Below the pieces are notes generated by a model. That model had not been told where the DNA came from, did not search any database, and saw only the letters and a list, made by a program, of their open reading frames with translations. DNA of 15,506 bases from DSM-111022 sp043424535 (GTDB lineage: Bacteria > Bacillota > Bacilli > Lactobacillales > Aerococcaceae), in contig JBHWOV010000091.1 in NCBI GenBank assembly GCA_043424535.1, forward strand, positions 1 to 15,506, written 5' to 3'. Both the position numbers and the translations under genes were made by a program. The first letter of the stretch is position 1. The number at the start of each line of letters is the position of its first letter. Below, in pieces: positions 7,999-15,506 of this stretch.

Positions 7999-8844
7999 AT
8001 GCAATTAAATAAGCAAACAGAAAATAATACATTGTCGAGACAAGGCTTAGAAACATTAAATTATTCAGTACTAGCCAGCGGCAGTTCCGGAAATTGTATC
8101 TATGTAGAATCGGCTACTTATGGCGTTTTAATAGATGCAGGATTAAGTGGTAAACGAATCGAAGGATTATTAGCTCAAATTAATCGCTCGATGCAAGACG
8201 TCGATGCGATATTTGTTACGCATGAACATAAGGATCATGTTCACGGTGTTGGTGTTTTATCAAGAAAATATCAATTGCCAATTTATGCTAATAAAAAAAC
8301 ATGGAGCGTCTTACCTAAACTGATTGGTAAAATTGATCCTGATCTGGTTTGTTATATTGAACCAGAAGAGACCATCTCAGTTGGGGATATTGATGTATTT
8401 AGTTATGAAGTGAGTCATGATGCGATACAACCACAATTTTATTCTCTTCAGAGAGGAGATAAACAATTCGTTTTATTGACGGATACAGGTTATGTATCGA
8501 ATCGTTTATCGGATATTTTATATGATGCAGATAGTTATTTAATCGAAAGTAATCATGAAGTAGAAATGCTTCGTTATGGACGCTATCCTTGGTCGCTTAA
8601 ACAACGTATATTAAGTGACAAAGGACATTTAAGTAATGAAGATGGTGCCATTGCGATGACCAATTTGATTGGTAATAATACGAAACATATCTTTTTAGGT
8701 CATTTAAGTCAGGATAATAATACGAAACAATTGGCGATGGATTCGATGACTTCGATCTTGCAACAATATGATCTTGCGGTGAATGAAGATTTTCAAATTC
8801 ATATGACCGATCCAGCACAAGCAACATCTCTTTTCAAATTATAA
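7999..8844 (+). CDS. walJ: WalJ (YycJ), metallo-beta-lactamase-fold nuclease-like protein
   Basis: A 281-residue cytoplasmic protein of the metallo-beta-lactamase fold. The conserved domain starts near residue 22 (YSVLASGSSGN). It has the metal motif T-H-E-H-K-D-H (His75, His77, Asp79, His80), His140 (EVSHDA), Asp162 (LLTDTGYV) and His235 (FLGHLSQDN), so both metal sites look intact. YycJ of bacilli has been reported as a DNA exonuclease linked to mismatch repair, and pneumococcal VicX is its homologue; loss affects coordination of wall division with replication. The first 21 residues are hydrophilic and extra compared with many family members. The ATG at 7999 has only a weak ribosome binding site (AAGAGTG); an in-frame TTG at 8032 has none. 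A terminator separates it from walI, and no htrA-like gene follows, unlike in several relatives. Confidence 0.94.
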   Translation: MQLNKQTENNTLSRQGLETLNYSVLASGSSGNCIYVESATYGVLIDAGLSGKRIEGLLAQINRSMQDVDAIFVTHEHKDHVHGVGVLSRKYQLPIYANKKTWSVLPKLIGKIDPDLVCYIEPEETISVGDIDVFSYEVSHDAIQPQFYSLQRGDKQFVLLTDTGYVSNRLSDILYDADSYLIESNHEVEMLRYGRYPWSLKQRILSDKGHLSNEDGAIAMTNLIGNNTKHIFLGHLSQDNNTKQLAMDSMTSILQQYDLAVNEDFQIHMTDPAQATSLFKL

Positions 8845-8850
8845 ATCATT

Positions 8851-8893
8851 AGACTCTCTATGAATTCTTTAAGATTCATAGAGAGTCTTTTTT
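8851..8893. terminator. Strong hairpin terminator between walJ and tetR
   Basis: A perfect 15-bp stem pairs AGACTCTCTATGAAT (8851-8865) with ATTCATAGAGAGTCT (8874-8888) around an 8-nt loop, followed by six T (8888-8893) on the plus strand. It ends walJ transcription and overlaps the last bases of the convergent tetR gene. The minus-strand flank is less T-rich, so it is clearly effective only for walJ. Confidence 0.92.
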
Positions 8894-9491
8894 ATTCATG
8901 TAATTGCTGTCTAGGATTATTCGTTTTCTTTTCTTGAGATTGTGTAAAATATTTATCTGGAAGTGCAGGTTGTATTTGCTTATTCATCAAATGTGAACTA
9001 ATCTCTGCTAATTCTTGAGGTGAAATGTCAAAGTTATTATGTGTCCATTCTAGTAATAAATTATAAGTCATGCCGATAAAAGCATATTTTTGATATTTAT
9101 CGAGTGCTTGCTCGCTATCAGAAATAAAAACTTGGTTGAGATACTCTAAAACATAATGATTTTGATTGCCATTGAGTATGCTTTTTGTCAATATTTGTTG
9201 TTCATAACAGAAATTGAAAAGCGTTAACCAAAATTCTGGCCAGTTGCCATTCACTAGCATTTGTTTGCCGACACTGATAATCTCTTGAAAAATAATATCA
9301 AGCGTTTCATGATAAATATCTTTCATCGATTGATAATGCCGATAATAGGTCATTCTCGAAACGCCCGCTCGTTCAGTTAATTCTGTGACCGTAATTGAAT
9401 CCATGTCTTTTTCAAGTAATAATTCAATTAAAGCGGTTTGTAATGCTTCTTTAGATAATTGGTTCATCTCTTGATTGCTTCCTTTAGCCAT
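8892..9491 (-). CDS. TetR/AcrR-family transcriptional regulator
   Basis: A 199-residue regulator. The N-terminal DNA-binding domain spans about residues 10-60, with the helix-turn-helix ITVTELTERAGVSRMTYYRHY (about 33-53) followed by SMKDIY, the standard TetR signature. The helical C-terminal part (about 65-180) is the expected ligand-binding and dimerisation domain and resembles the YcdC/DhaS-like C-terminal class; the ligand cannot be read. I start it at ATG 9491 because AAGGGG lies 5 bp upstream on the minus strand. A longer in-frame start at 9527 adds 12 residues (MTTPLSLSRRGI) but would put the inverted repeat 9503-9527 inside the coding region and has no ribosome binding site. It is divergent from the methyltransferase/ABC operon, whose control region holds two related palindromes, so autorepression plus control of that operon is the simple inference. 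Confidence 0.9.
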   Translation of the reverse strand: MAKGSNQEMNQLSKEALQTALIELLLEKDMDSITVTELTERAGVSRMTYYRHYQSMKDIYHETLDIIFQEIISVGKQMLVNGNWPEFWLTLFNFCYEQQILTKSILNGNQNHYVLEYLNQVFISDSEQALDKYQKYAFIGMTYNLLLEWTHNNFDISPQELAEISSHLMNKQIQPALPDKYFTQSQEKKTNNPRQQLHE

Positions 9492-9502
9492 AATACCCCT
9501 TC

Positions 9503-9527
9503 GTGACAAAGACAATGGAGTTGTCAC
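9503..9527. promoter_or_regulatory. Inverted repeat, probable TetR operator (site 1)
   Basis: GTGACAA (9503-9509) and TTGTCAC (9521-9527) form perfect 7-bp arms around 11 bp. A nested pair GACAA (9511-9515) and TTGTC (9521-9525) shares the right arm. It starts 12 bp upstream of the tetR ATG, next to its ribosome binding site, so a bound dimer would block tetR expression. TetR proteins typically bind such dyads near their own gene. Confidence 0.7.
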
Positions 9528-9533
9528 ATCGTC

Positions 9534-9561
9534 TTGTATGATAATAGGAAAAAATTACGAT
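9534..9561 (+). promoter_or_regulatory. Candidate promoter of the methyltransferase/ABC operon
   Basis: TTGTAT (9534-9539) and TACGAT (9556-9561) are 16 bp apart. Transcription would start near 9568, inside the second inverted repeat (9563-9582), and 45 bp before the methyltransferase ATG. Neither box is perfect. Its position between two palindromes is what a TetR-repressed promoter would look like. Confidence 0.35.
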
Positions 9562-9562
9562 A

Positions 9563-9582
9563 GATGTTATTATTGTAACATC
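9563..9582. promoter_or_regulatory. Second inverted repeat, probable related operator (site 2)
   Basis: GATGTTA (9563-9569) and TAACATC (9576-9582) are perfect 7-bp arms around 6 bp. Its right half TTGTAACATC (9573-9582) matches 9 of 10 bases of TTGTCACATC (9521-9530) at site 1. The two half-sites are 52 bp apart, close to five helical turns, so they face the same side of the DNA. Confidence 0.6.
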
Positions 9583-9612
9583 ATCGATTCAATACGAAAA
9601 GTAGGTAAAAAA

Positions 9613-10809
9613 ATGACAAATATTAAACTATATCCAGATAGCGTTGATAAAATTAATCAAGGACATCGATTGATTCAAGAACATGATTTAATCCATCCTA
9701 ATCAGATCGATACGATTGATGAAGGTGAGATTGTACAATTTCGTGATGAAAGCAATCAATTTGTTGGTAAGGGGATTGTAGTAAAACAAAATAAAGGTTT
9801 TGCATGGGTATTCACATTATCAATGAATGTATTTTTAGATAATGAATTTTTAGAGCATATAATCTCCCAGGCAATTGAACGCCGTAATAATTTGTTTTCA
9901 GATGAAGCGACGAATAGCTTTCGATTATTTAATGGTGAAGGAGACGGACTCGGTGGATTCACAATCGATTGGTATGCTGGCTTTCTACAAATCAATTGGT
10001 ATTCCAAAGCTCTTTTTAATGAGTGCGAAAACATTATTTCAATATTAAAATCGCAATTACCTGAACTTCGAGGGATCTATGAAACAAAGCGCTATGCGAT
10101 TTCAGAGGATGATTGGGCGATTAAACATACCGTCGGAGAAAAAGCACCCGAACCACTGATTATTCTCGAAAATAATATCCAATATGCCGTTTATTTAGGA
10201 GCCGATTGGATGACAGGAATCTTTTTAGATCAACGTCATGTAAGGCAATTTATTCAAACACAATCAGAGTCGCTGACGGTTCTTAATTTATTCAGTTATA
10301 CAGGTGCTTTTTCAGTTGCTGCAGCGACAGGTGGCGCATCACATACGGTGAGTGTCGATGTAGCGAATCGGAGTTTAGATTGGACGAAAGAAAACTTTAC
10401 ATTGAATGGCATTTCGACAGATATTTCAGATCATGAAATTCGCGTCATGGATGTATTTGATTACATTTCGTATGCTAAACGCCATCAAAAACAATTTGAT
10501 TTAGTCATTTGTGATCCACCAAGTTTTGCTAGAACAAAAAAATATCAATTTAGTGTTGAGAAGGATTACCTATCTTTAGTCATTGATTTATTTAAGATGA
10601 CCAATATAGGTGGAATGACCATTATATCGACGAATCATAGTGGTTTAGACCGCGATACTTTCCGTGAAGAGATTATCGAAGCGTCTAAGCAAGTCAGTGA
10701 TTCGATCTATTTAATTCAACAATTTGAACTTCCAAATGAAGATTTTCCGACAACGAATGATAAAGAGAGCCAATATTTGAAGGTATTTGTATTTTATCGA
10801 GGAGCATAG
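9613..10809 (+). CDS. Class I SAM-dependent rRNA methyltransferase, RlmI/YwbD family
   Basis: A 398-residue enzyme of the COG1092 family, which includes Escherichia coli RlmI (m5C1962 of 23S rRNA) and Bacillus subtilis YwbD. A PUA-like RNA-binding domain (about 1-75) is followed by a linker domain (FRLFNGEGDGLGGFTIDWY, 103-121) and the Rossmann methyltransferase domain. SAM-binding motif I is LNLFSYTGAFS (224-234), an acidic residue follows in VSVDVANRS (Asp249), and motif IV is CDPPSFARTKK (300-310). DWMTGIFLDQR (198-208) is a typical family segment. The exact target base is inferred from the family only. The ATG at 9613 is preferred over far-upstream in-frame starts because the PUA domain begins here and AGTAGGT precedes it. 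Its stop codon overlaps the ribosome binding site of the ABC ATPase gene, so the two are co-transcribed. Confidence 0.92.
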   Translation: MTNIKLYPDSVDKINQGHRLIQEHDLIHPNQIDTIDEGEIVQFRDESNQFVGKGIVVKQNKGFAWVFTLSMNVFLDNEFLEHIISQAIERRNNLFSDEATNSFRLFNGEGDGLGGFTIDWYAGFLQINWYSKALFNECENIISILKSQLPELRGIYETKRYAISEDDWAIKHTVGEKAPEPLIILENNIQYAVYLGADWMTGIFLDQRHVRQFIQTQSESLTVLNLFSYTGAFSVAAATGGASHTVSVDVANRSLDWTKENFTLNGISTDISDHEIRVMDVFDYISYAKRHQKQFDLVICDPPSFARTKKYQFSVEKDYLSLVIDLFKMTNIGGMTIISTNHSGLDRDTFREEIIEASKQVSDSIYLIQQFELPNEDFPTTNDKESQYLKVFVFYRGA

Positions 10810-10818
10810 GAGGCATAA

Positions 10819-11520
10819 ATGAGTTATATTGAGTTAAAAGATGTCACGAAAGCTTATCAGAATGGTGACACAATTACAAAGGCAAATGATGAGGTTTCAT
10901 TTCAAATCGAAAAAGGTGAATTTGCAGTGATACTTGGCCCTTCAGGTGCCGGAAAGTCAACGACTTTAAATATACTTGGTGGCATGGATGCACCTACCGA
11001 AGGGCAAGTGTTTGTGAATGGAGAAGATATTGCACAATTTGATACGAAATCACTCACCACATTTCGCAGAAATAATATTGGATTTGTCTTCCAAAATTAT
11101 AATCTCATTCCAAACTTAACGGCGAAAGAAAATGTCGATTTATCGATTCAAATTTCAGAAAGTGATTTAGACGCAATGGAAGTATTGAAGTTGTGTGGAT
11201 TAGATCATCGTGCTGATAATTTTCCGGCGCAATTATCAGGAGGAGAACAACAACGCGTATCTATCGCACGGGCGATTGCTAGTGAACCAGCATTATTACT
11301 AGCAGATGAGCCTACTGGCGCACTGGACAATGAGACTGGAGTTCAAATATTAAAATTATTAAGAAAGACTTGTGATGACTTAGGGACCACTGTCGTCGTA
11401 ATTACGCATAATCAAACCATCAGTGAAATTGCTGATCGCGTGATTCGTATTCGTAATGGAAAGGTAGATAGTGAAGAGTTAAACCCAAACCCTAAAGACA
11501 TTGACGAGATTAAATGGTGA
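10819..11520 (+). CDS. ABC transporter ATP-binding protein, MacB/LolD type
   Basis: A 233-residue cytoplasmic ATPase with all motifs intact: Walker A GPSGAGKST (40-48), Q-loop Gln92 (FVFQNYNLIP), signature LSGGEQQRVSIARA (139-152), Walker B LLLADEP (159-165), D-loop GALD (167-170) and H-loop His197 (VVVITHN). The pattern matches the LolD/MacB/YknY class that pairs with FtsX-like permeases and drives mechanical movement across the envelope rather than classical channel transport. The partner permease follows with a 15-bp gap. AGGAGG (10808-10813), 5 bp before the ATG, overlaps the stop codon of the upstream methyltransferase gene. Substrate unknown. Confidence 0.95.
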   Translation: MSYIELKDVTKAYQNGDTITKANDEVSFQIEKGEFAVILGPSGAGKSTTLNILGGMDAPTEGQVFVNGEDIAQFDTKSLTTFRRNNIGFVFQNYNLIPNLTAKENVDLSIQISESDLDAMEVLKLCGLDHRADNFPAQLSGGEQQRVSIARAIASEPALLLADEPTGALDNETGVQILKLLRKTCDDLGTTVVVITHNQTISEIADRVIRIRNGKVDSEELNPNPKDIDEIKW

Positions 11521-11535
11521 TAAAGGAGGGATTAT

Positions 11536-14500
11536 TTGAAGTCCGCATTATGGAAAGATAATTTTCGCGAGATTAAAGATTCTTTTGCACGTTTCTTCTC
11601 TTTATTAACGATTATCATGTTAGGTGTAGCGTTTTTTGTTGGTATTAAAGCATCAGGACCATCGATGCTAAAAACTGCGGATGTTTATTATCAAGCGAAT
11701 CAACTTCCAGATGGTCAAATTATAGGAACGATGGGCTTGACCCAAGAAGATCTTGAGCGAACACAATCGATCGAAGGTGTTGATGCTCAAGGGATGCAAT
11801 CCGTTGTTCAAACTTTAAAGCCAAGCAATGAGAATGCCAAATTCCTAACATATGATGGTAAGTCAGAACATGATATTTACCAAATGGTTGAAGGACGAAT
11901 GTTAGAGAATGAAAATGAAATTGTACTCGATAGTAAATATATTGAAGATGAACAATTACAAGGAATGTTTGCTATTGGAGATACGATTACAGTCGATCAA
12001 CTTGCTGAATATGATCCTCAAATGGATTATCCAGAGGGACAGACACCCATCCATTTCAAGCAACAGACATTTGAGGTTGTAGGATTTGCACAAACGCCAC
12101 TCTATATGGATCGCAGTAACCGTGGTATACAAGGAAATTCAGCATTCGCTGTTGTACATGAAAATGCTATAGGTGGCGATTATTATTCTGAAATTCTCTA
12201 TTGGACGCCAGCCGGCAAAGAATATCCCGCTTATTCTAAAGAATATGACGATGCGATGGGTCAATATACTGAAGCGATTGAACAAAAATTAGCTGATCAA
12301 CCTGCTAAAAGATTGGAAGAAGTTAGAGGGACTATTGAAGATCAATTAAATCAGAGTCAATGGGATTTAGATCATGCAGATCAGTTAATCGAAGAACAGA
12401 AAAATAAATTAAATGAGAGTCGTGGCGCCTTAGATGATGCGTGGAATCAGTATTATCAAAGCCTCAATCAATTGCAAGACGGCTATCAAACATTGCAAGC
12501 AGGTGAAGCAGAGTATCAATCAGGAATCGCGTCACTCGAGCAAGGTCAACAAACGCTTGCTTTATCCAAAGCAATGATTGAGTCAGAGGAAGCAAATTTT
12601 CAACAAGGATGGTCCCAATATTTAAGTGGGGAACGTGCTTATCGCAATCAAATTAATCAAGCTTACGACCAACTTATCTCTGGACAAGCACAAATTCAAC
12701 AAGGTGAACAGACCTTGAATGAGACGTGGAATCAATTAGAAGCAAGCCAATTGGCTCTTGATCAAGCGAAAAGTCAATTACCAAATATAAATACTCAAGG
12801 AATTTCAGCGATTCAAGCCTTGTTAGATTATATCAATGCAGATACATCAAATATAGGCGTAAATCCGCTGCTTGCTCAGGCGAATGCCTTACATCAAGAA
12901 TATTTATATCTGAAGTCATTGGAAAAAGAAATGGCTGCAGAAGAAGATGGATTGCAAGAAGAACAACAAAAACTAGAACAGGAATTTAATGAATTAGTTC
13001 AAGCTTATGAATCCATTGCAACTTCATTAGGAATAACAATTGATACGACGAATTTAACACGCGATCAAACAATTGAGCAATATCAAACTGCATTAGAACC
13101 TTACCTTCAATCTTCTGAAGCAACGGTCCAAGAATTAGAAAAACAGATTGCTACAATTGACACACAAATTCAAACGACAGAAGATTCAATCACTGAACTT
13201 CAATCGGAATATGAACAATTAGAGCAAGCGGCTCTATCGAATAAAGAAAAAGCTGACACATTACATTTATTGCAAACTGAATTAGATCAAGTAAATCAAA
13301 GACTTGCTGAATTAGAGTCTGCTAATATGAATTATCAAAATCAAATCGCAACATTACAAAATCAATTAGCTAATCTGGCAAGTCAGACTGAATCAGAAAA
13401 TGATCATATGACGGCTGAAATGAATCAATTGAATCAAAAATTGAATGAAGTAAGTCAAGCTCAAATAAATGTTGAAGCAGAACGCAATGCTCTATTAAGT
13501 AAACAAAATGAGTTAAGCATACAAATAGATTCATTGAATGGTCAAGAAACCCTGCCAGAAAATCCAGAACGTATGGCAGAAATTACGCATTCAATCAATG
13601 AATTACAAACTCAACTGGATACGCTACGCAGTCAACAAAATACTTTGAATGAAACATTGCAAGCATGGCAAAATAATGATTTTTCTGAACTTCCTGATTT
13701 ATCATCCATTGATATTGAATCTTGGAAGCAACAATGGGAAGAAGTCAAAGTCGCTCAAGCAGAACTTGACAAAAGACAAGCTCAATTAGATGCTGGCTAT
13801 GCCTCTTATTATCAAGGAAAAGAAGCCTTGCAGCAGGCAAGAGAAAATCTGGCGATGGGCCAAGGAATGTTAACTGAAAATCAAAATGTGGCACTTGCTC
13901 AGTTAAATGAAGCGCGTGCATTACTAGATTCTGGTAAATCAGCATTGGATGCCGGTTACCAAGATATTGCGACCGGTGAACAGACTTTAAATGAAGCTCA
14001 GGCAAGATTGAGTCAAGCGAGAACTGAATTAGACGAAGGTATGACTGAATATCAACGAGGACTAGATGCGCTATTTTCCGGTTATTCACAATTAGCAGCA
14101 GGTGAACGTGAATGGGAAGCTGGAAAAGCATTATTTGATCAATCAATAGAAGATTCTCAGTATCAAAGAAGAAAAGGTCAGCATCAAATACAACAAGGGT
14201 ATCAAAATCTGCAAGAGATGACAGAACCTAATTTAATTGTCAATGATCGCCATGGTTTTACTGCTTACTCTAGTCTTAAAGATAATGCAGAACAATTAAA
14301 TGTGATTAGTAATTTCTTCCCTACAATCTTTTTCTTAGTAGCGATTCTTGTCGCCTTTACGACGATTAAAAGAATGGTTTCTGAACAAAGAATGTATATG
14401 GGAACGATGTTGCAATTAGGTTACCCAAATCGTTCCATTATTTCTAAATTTGTACTCTATGGTGGATTAGCCAGTTTAATCGGGACAATCTTAGGAATTA

Positions 14501-15506
14501 TCATTGGTTATGCAACTCTACCACCGATTATTGTGAATGCCTATAATAATATGCATTATTTGGATAATGTACAGATTGCGAGATTACCATTGTGGGATGG
14601 TTTTGTTGCGTTGATTGCCCTCTTGACAGCCTTGCTTCCGGCAATCATTCAGCCATTAAAAAGCTTAAGATCCGCACCAGCTGAATTATTATTACCTGAA
14701 CCGCCAAGATCAGGTAAAAAAGTCTTTTTAGAACGCATTCCATGGCTTTGGAATCGTTTGAGTTTCAAAAAGAAAATGACCGTTCGTAATTTACTGCGTT
14801 ATAAAGGTCGTAATGCTATGACTTTAATTGGTGTGGCAGGTTGTACCATGTTAATGGTTACTGGTTTTGGAATCAGTGATACAATCACGCATATGGTAGA
14901 TGCTCAAACTGAAGAAATTCAAACATTTGATAATTTTGTTTATGTCAGTGAAGATGCGAATGTCACTGCGTTACAAGAAGAATTAGAACAAATGCCTGAA
15001 GTCGCATCCGTTTATCCAGTTTATCAAGCAACGGTTGAAACAGATTTTGATGACCGTGAGCAACTGCCAATCAATGTGATGGTGCCATTAGGAGATCCTG
15101 AGGCCTTCGATTCATTTATCCAATTAAGAATGCGGGAAGAAGGACCTATTGATCTAAATAATGGCCCTGTGATGACCGAAAGATTAGCAGAACATTATGG
15201 CTATGATGGTGACGAACCGGTTGAAATGTCTGTGAGAGATGAAAATCAAAAGATTGTAAATGTTCCAATCGTAGGGATTGCGGAGAATTATTTATCTCAC
15301 TATATTTATATGACTCCGGAAGATTTCATGTCGCATTTTAATAAAGATAAAATAGAGCCGACTCTATTCTTAGTTAAAAATGCAAAACAAAGTGATCCAG
15401 TGCAAGTTGAGGAGACAATTAAGGAATTAGATTCTGTTGCAACAGTATTAAGTATGACTTATGTCAATCAACAATTAAATTCAGCAATGGATAGCTTGCA
15501 TACAAC
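11536..15506 (+). CDS. FtsX-like ABC permease with giant coiled-coil domain (partial, 3' end outside window)
   Basis: An open frame of 1323 codons without a stop runs off the window end. The start is TTG at 11536, with AAGGAGGG 5 bp upstream, giving MKSALWKDNFREIKDSFARF. Order: membrane segment 1 (about 21-38); extracellular MacB-like domain (about 40-250); coiled coil (about 256-895); first FtsX domain with membrane segments near 922-946, 974-1000 and 1021-1040; a cytoplasmic loop ending in KKKMTVRNLLRYKGRN; membrane segment near 1094-1114; and a second extracellular domain to the end. Strict glycine heptads occur at 316, 323, 330, 337, 358, 365, then 383 and 390, and again at 754, 761, 775, 800, 807, 814, 835, 842, 849, 856, 863, 881 and 888, like the xxxLxxG repeats of YhgE/Pip proteins. 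Between them lies a Gln/Asn/Glu-rich conventional coil. Three further membrane segments are expected beyond the window. It should dimerise or pair with the upstream ATPase and act on the cell wall or an exported substrate. Confidence 0.93.
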   Translation, partial: MKSALWKDNFREIKDSFARFFSLLTIIMLGVAFFVGIKASGPSMLKTADVYYQANQLPDGQIIGTMGLTQEDLERTQSIEGVDAQGMQSVVQTLKPSNENAKFLTYDGKSEHDIYQMVEGRMLENENEIVLDSKYIEDEQLQGMFAIGDTITVDQLAEYDPQMDYPEGQTPIHFKQQTFEVVGFAQTPLYMDRSNRGIQGNSAFAVVHENAIGGDYYSEILYWTPAGKEYPAYSKEYDDAMGQYTEAIEQKLADQPAKRLEEVRGTIEDQLNQSQWDLDHADQLIEEQKNKLNESRGALDDAWNQYYQSLNQLQDGYQTLQAGEAEYQSGIASLEQGQQTLALSKAMIESEEANFQQGWSQYLSGERAYRNQINQAYDQLISGQAQIQQGEQTLNETWNQLEASQLALDQAKSQLPNINTQGISAIQALLDYINADTSNIGVNPLLAQANALHQEYLYLKSLEKEMAAEEDGLQEEQQKLEQEFNELVQAYESIATSLGITIDTTNLTRDQTIEQYQTALEPYLQSSEATVQELEKQIATIDTQIQTTEDSITELQSEYEQLEQAALSNKEKADTLHLLQTELDQVNQRLAELESANMNYQNQIATLQNQLANLASQTESENDHMTAEMNQLNQKLNEVSQAQINVEAERNALLSKQNELSIQIDSLNGQETLPENPERMAEITHSINELQTQLDTLRSQQNTLNETLQAWQNNDFSELPDLSSIDIESWKQQWEEVKVAQAELDKRQAQLDAGYASYYQGKEALQQARENLAMGQGMLTENQNVALAQLNEARALLDSGKSALDAGYQDIATGEQTLNEAQARLSQARTELDEGMTEYQRGLDALFSGYSQLAAGEREWEAGKALFDQSIEDSQYQRRKGQHQIQQGYQNLQEMTEPNLIVNDRHGFTAYSSLKDNAEQLNVISNFFPTIFFLVAILVAFTTIKRMVSEQRMYMGTMLQLGYPNRSIISKFVLYGGLASLIGTILGIIIGYATLPPIIVNAYNNMHYLDNVQIARLPLWDGFVALIALLTALLPAIIQPLKSLRSAPAELLLPEPPRSGKKVFLERIPWLWNRLSFKKKMTVRNLLRYKGRNAMTLIGVAGCTMLMVTGFGISDTITHMVDAQTEEIQTFDNFVYVSEDANVTALQEELEQMPEVASVYPVYQATVETDFDDREQLPINVMVPLGDPEAFDSFIQLRMREEGPIDLNNGPVMTERLAEHYGYDGDEPVEMSVRDENQKIVNVPIVGIAENYLSHYIYMTPEDFMSHFNKDKIEPTLFLVKNAKQSDPVQVEETIKELDSVATVLSMTYVNQQLNSAMDSLHT
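12481..14201 (+). repeat. Two blocks encoding glycine heptad repeats in the permease
   Basis: Within the permease, 7-residue periods with Gly at one position occur in two blocks, residues about 316-390 and 754-888 (near nucleotides 12481-12705 and 13790-14194). They flank a roughly 300-residue segment (about 416-725) bounded by proline breaks (LPNINTQG and LPDLSSIDI). This symmetry suggests the two arms of one long antiparallel hairpin. Confidence 0.7.

Noticed and set aside
9492..9527. Longer TetR start at 9527 adding 12 residues
   Set aside because: It would place the inverted repeat within the coding region and has no ribosome binding site. ATG 9491 has AAGGGG at good spacing.
9475..9612. 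46-residue N-terminal extension of the methyltransferase
   Set aside because: It overlaps the divergent tetR gene and the operator region, and the PUA domain starts at ATG 9613.
13745..14146. Minus-strand 133-codon open frame inside the permease coiled coil
   Set aside because: The repetitive plus-strand codons of the coiled coil leave the reverse frame open by chance. The plus-strand frame is continuous and makes sense as protein.
12301..14220. Frameshift or pseudogene in the permease
   Set aside because: I read the frame line by line from 11536 to the window end and found no stop codon, so the gene is intact as far as visible; it is simply truncated by the window edge.

Overview
The window looks like a chromosomal segment of a low-GC Gram-positive bacterium, most likely of the order Lactobacillales. 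The evidence is the AT-rich composition, strong AGGAGG-type ribosome binding sites, an L,D-transpeptidase closely resembling the enterococcal Ldt(fm) type, and the WalRK (YycFG) operon with its accessory genes. The family is not settled by the sequence; an Aerococcaceae- or Carnobacteriaceae-like organism is a reasonable guess.

Layout. (1) 58-1434: membrane-anchored L,D-transpeptidase, plus strand. It converges on (2) 1515-2732, a CPA2-type cation:proton antiporter on the minus strand, with a bidirectional terminator between them. (3) A 244-bp divergent intergenic region leads into the cell-wall homeostasis operon walR-walK-walH-walI (2977-7793), tightly spaced with overlapping or abutting genes and TTG starts for walH and walI. 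A strong hairpin terminator closes it. (4) walJ (7999-8844) follows as a separate unit and ends at a 15-bp perfect stem terminator facing (5) a minus-strand TetR regulator (8892-9491). (6) A 121-bp divergent control region holds two related inverted repeats whose shared half-sites are 52 bp apart. It leads into (7) an apparent plus-strand operon: RlmI-family rRNA methyltransferase, ABC ATPase, and a very large FtsX-type permease cut off by the window end. The permease carries about 640 residues of coiled coil between its first two membrane segments, including blocks of strict glycine heptads.

How it fits together. Most of the window is cell-envelope biology: a peptidoglycan cross-linking enzyme, the WalRK signalling system and its membrane modulators, and an envelope-spanning ABC machine probably controlled by the neighbouring TetR protein. 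The WalRK part is ordinary core genome. The best second looks are a Leu replacing a catalytic-site His in the transpeptidase, an Asn-Ser pair replacing the ion-binding Asp motif in the antiporter, a Thr replacing one zinc ligand in the WalK PAS domain, a terminator separating walJ from its operon, and the TetR/ABC/giant coiled-coil permease module with its paired operators. I see no CRISPR array, transposon, phage gene, tRNA or rRNA. No gene-free stretch exceeds 300 bp.
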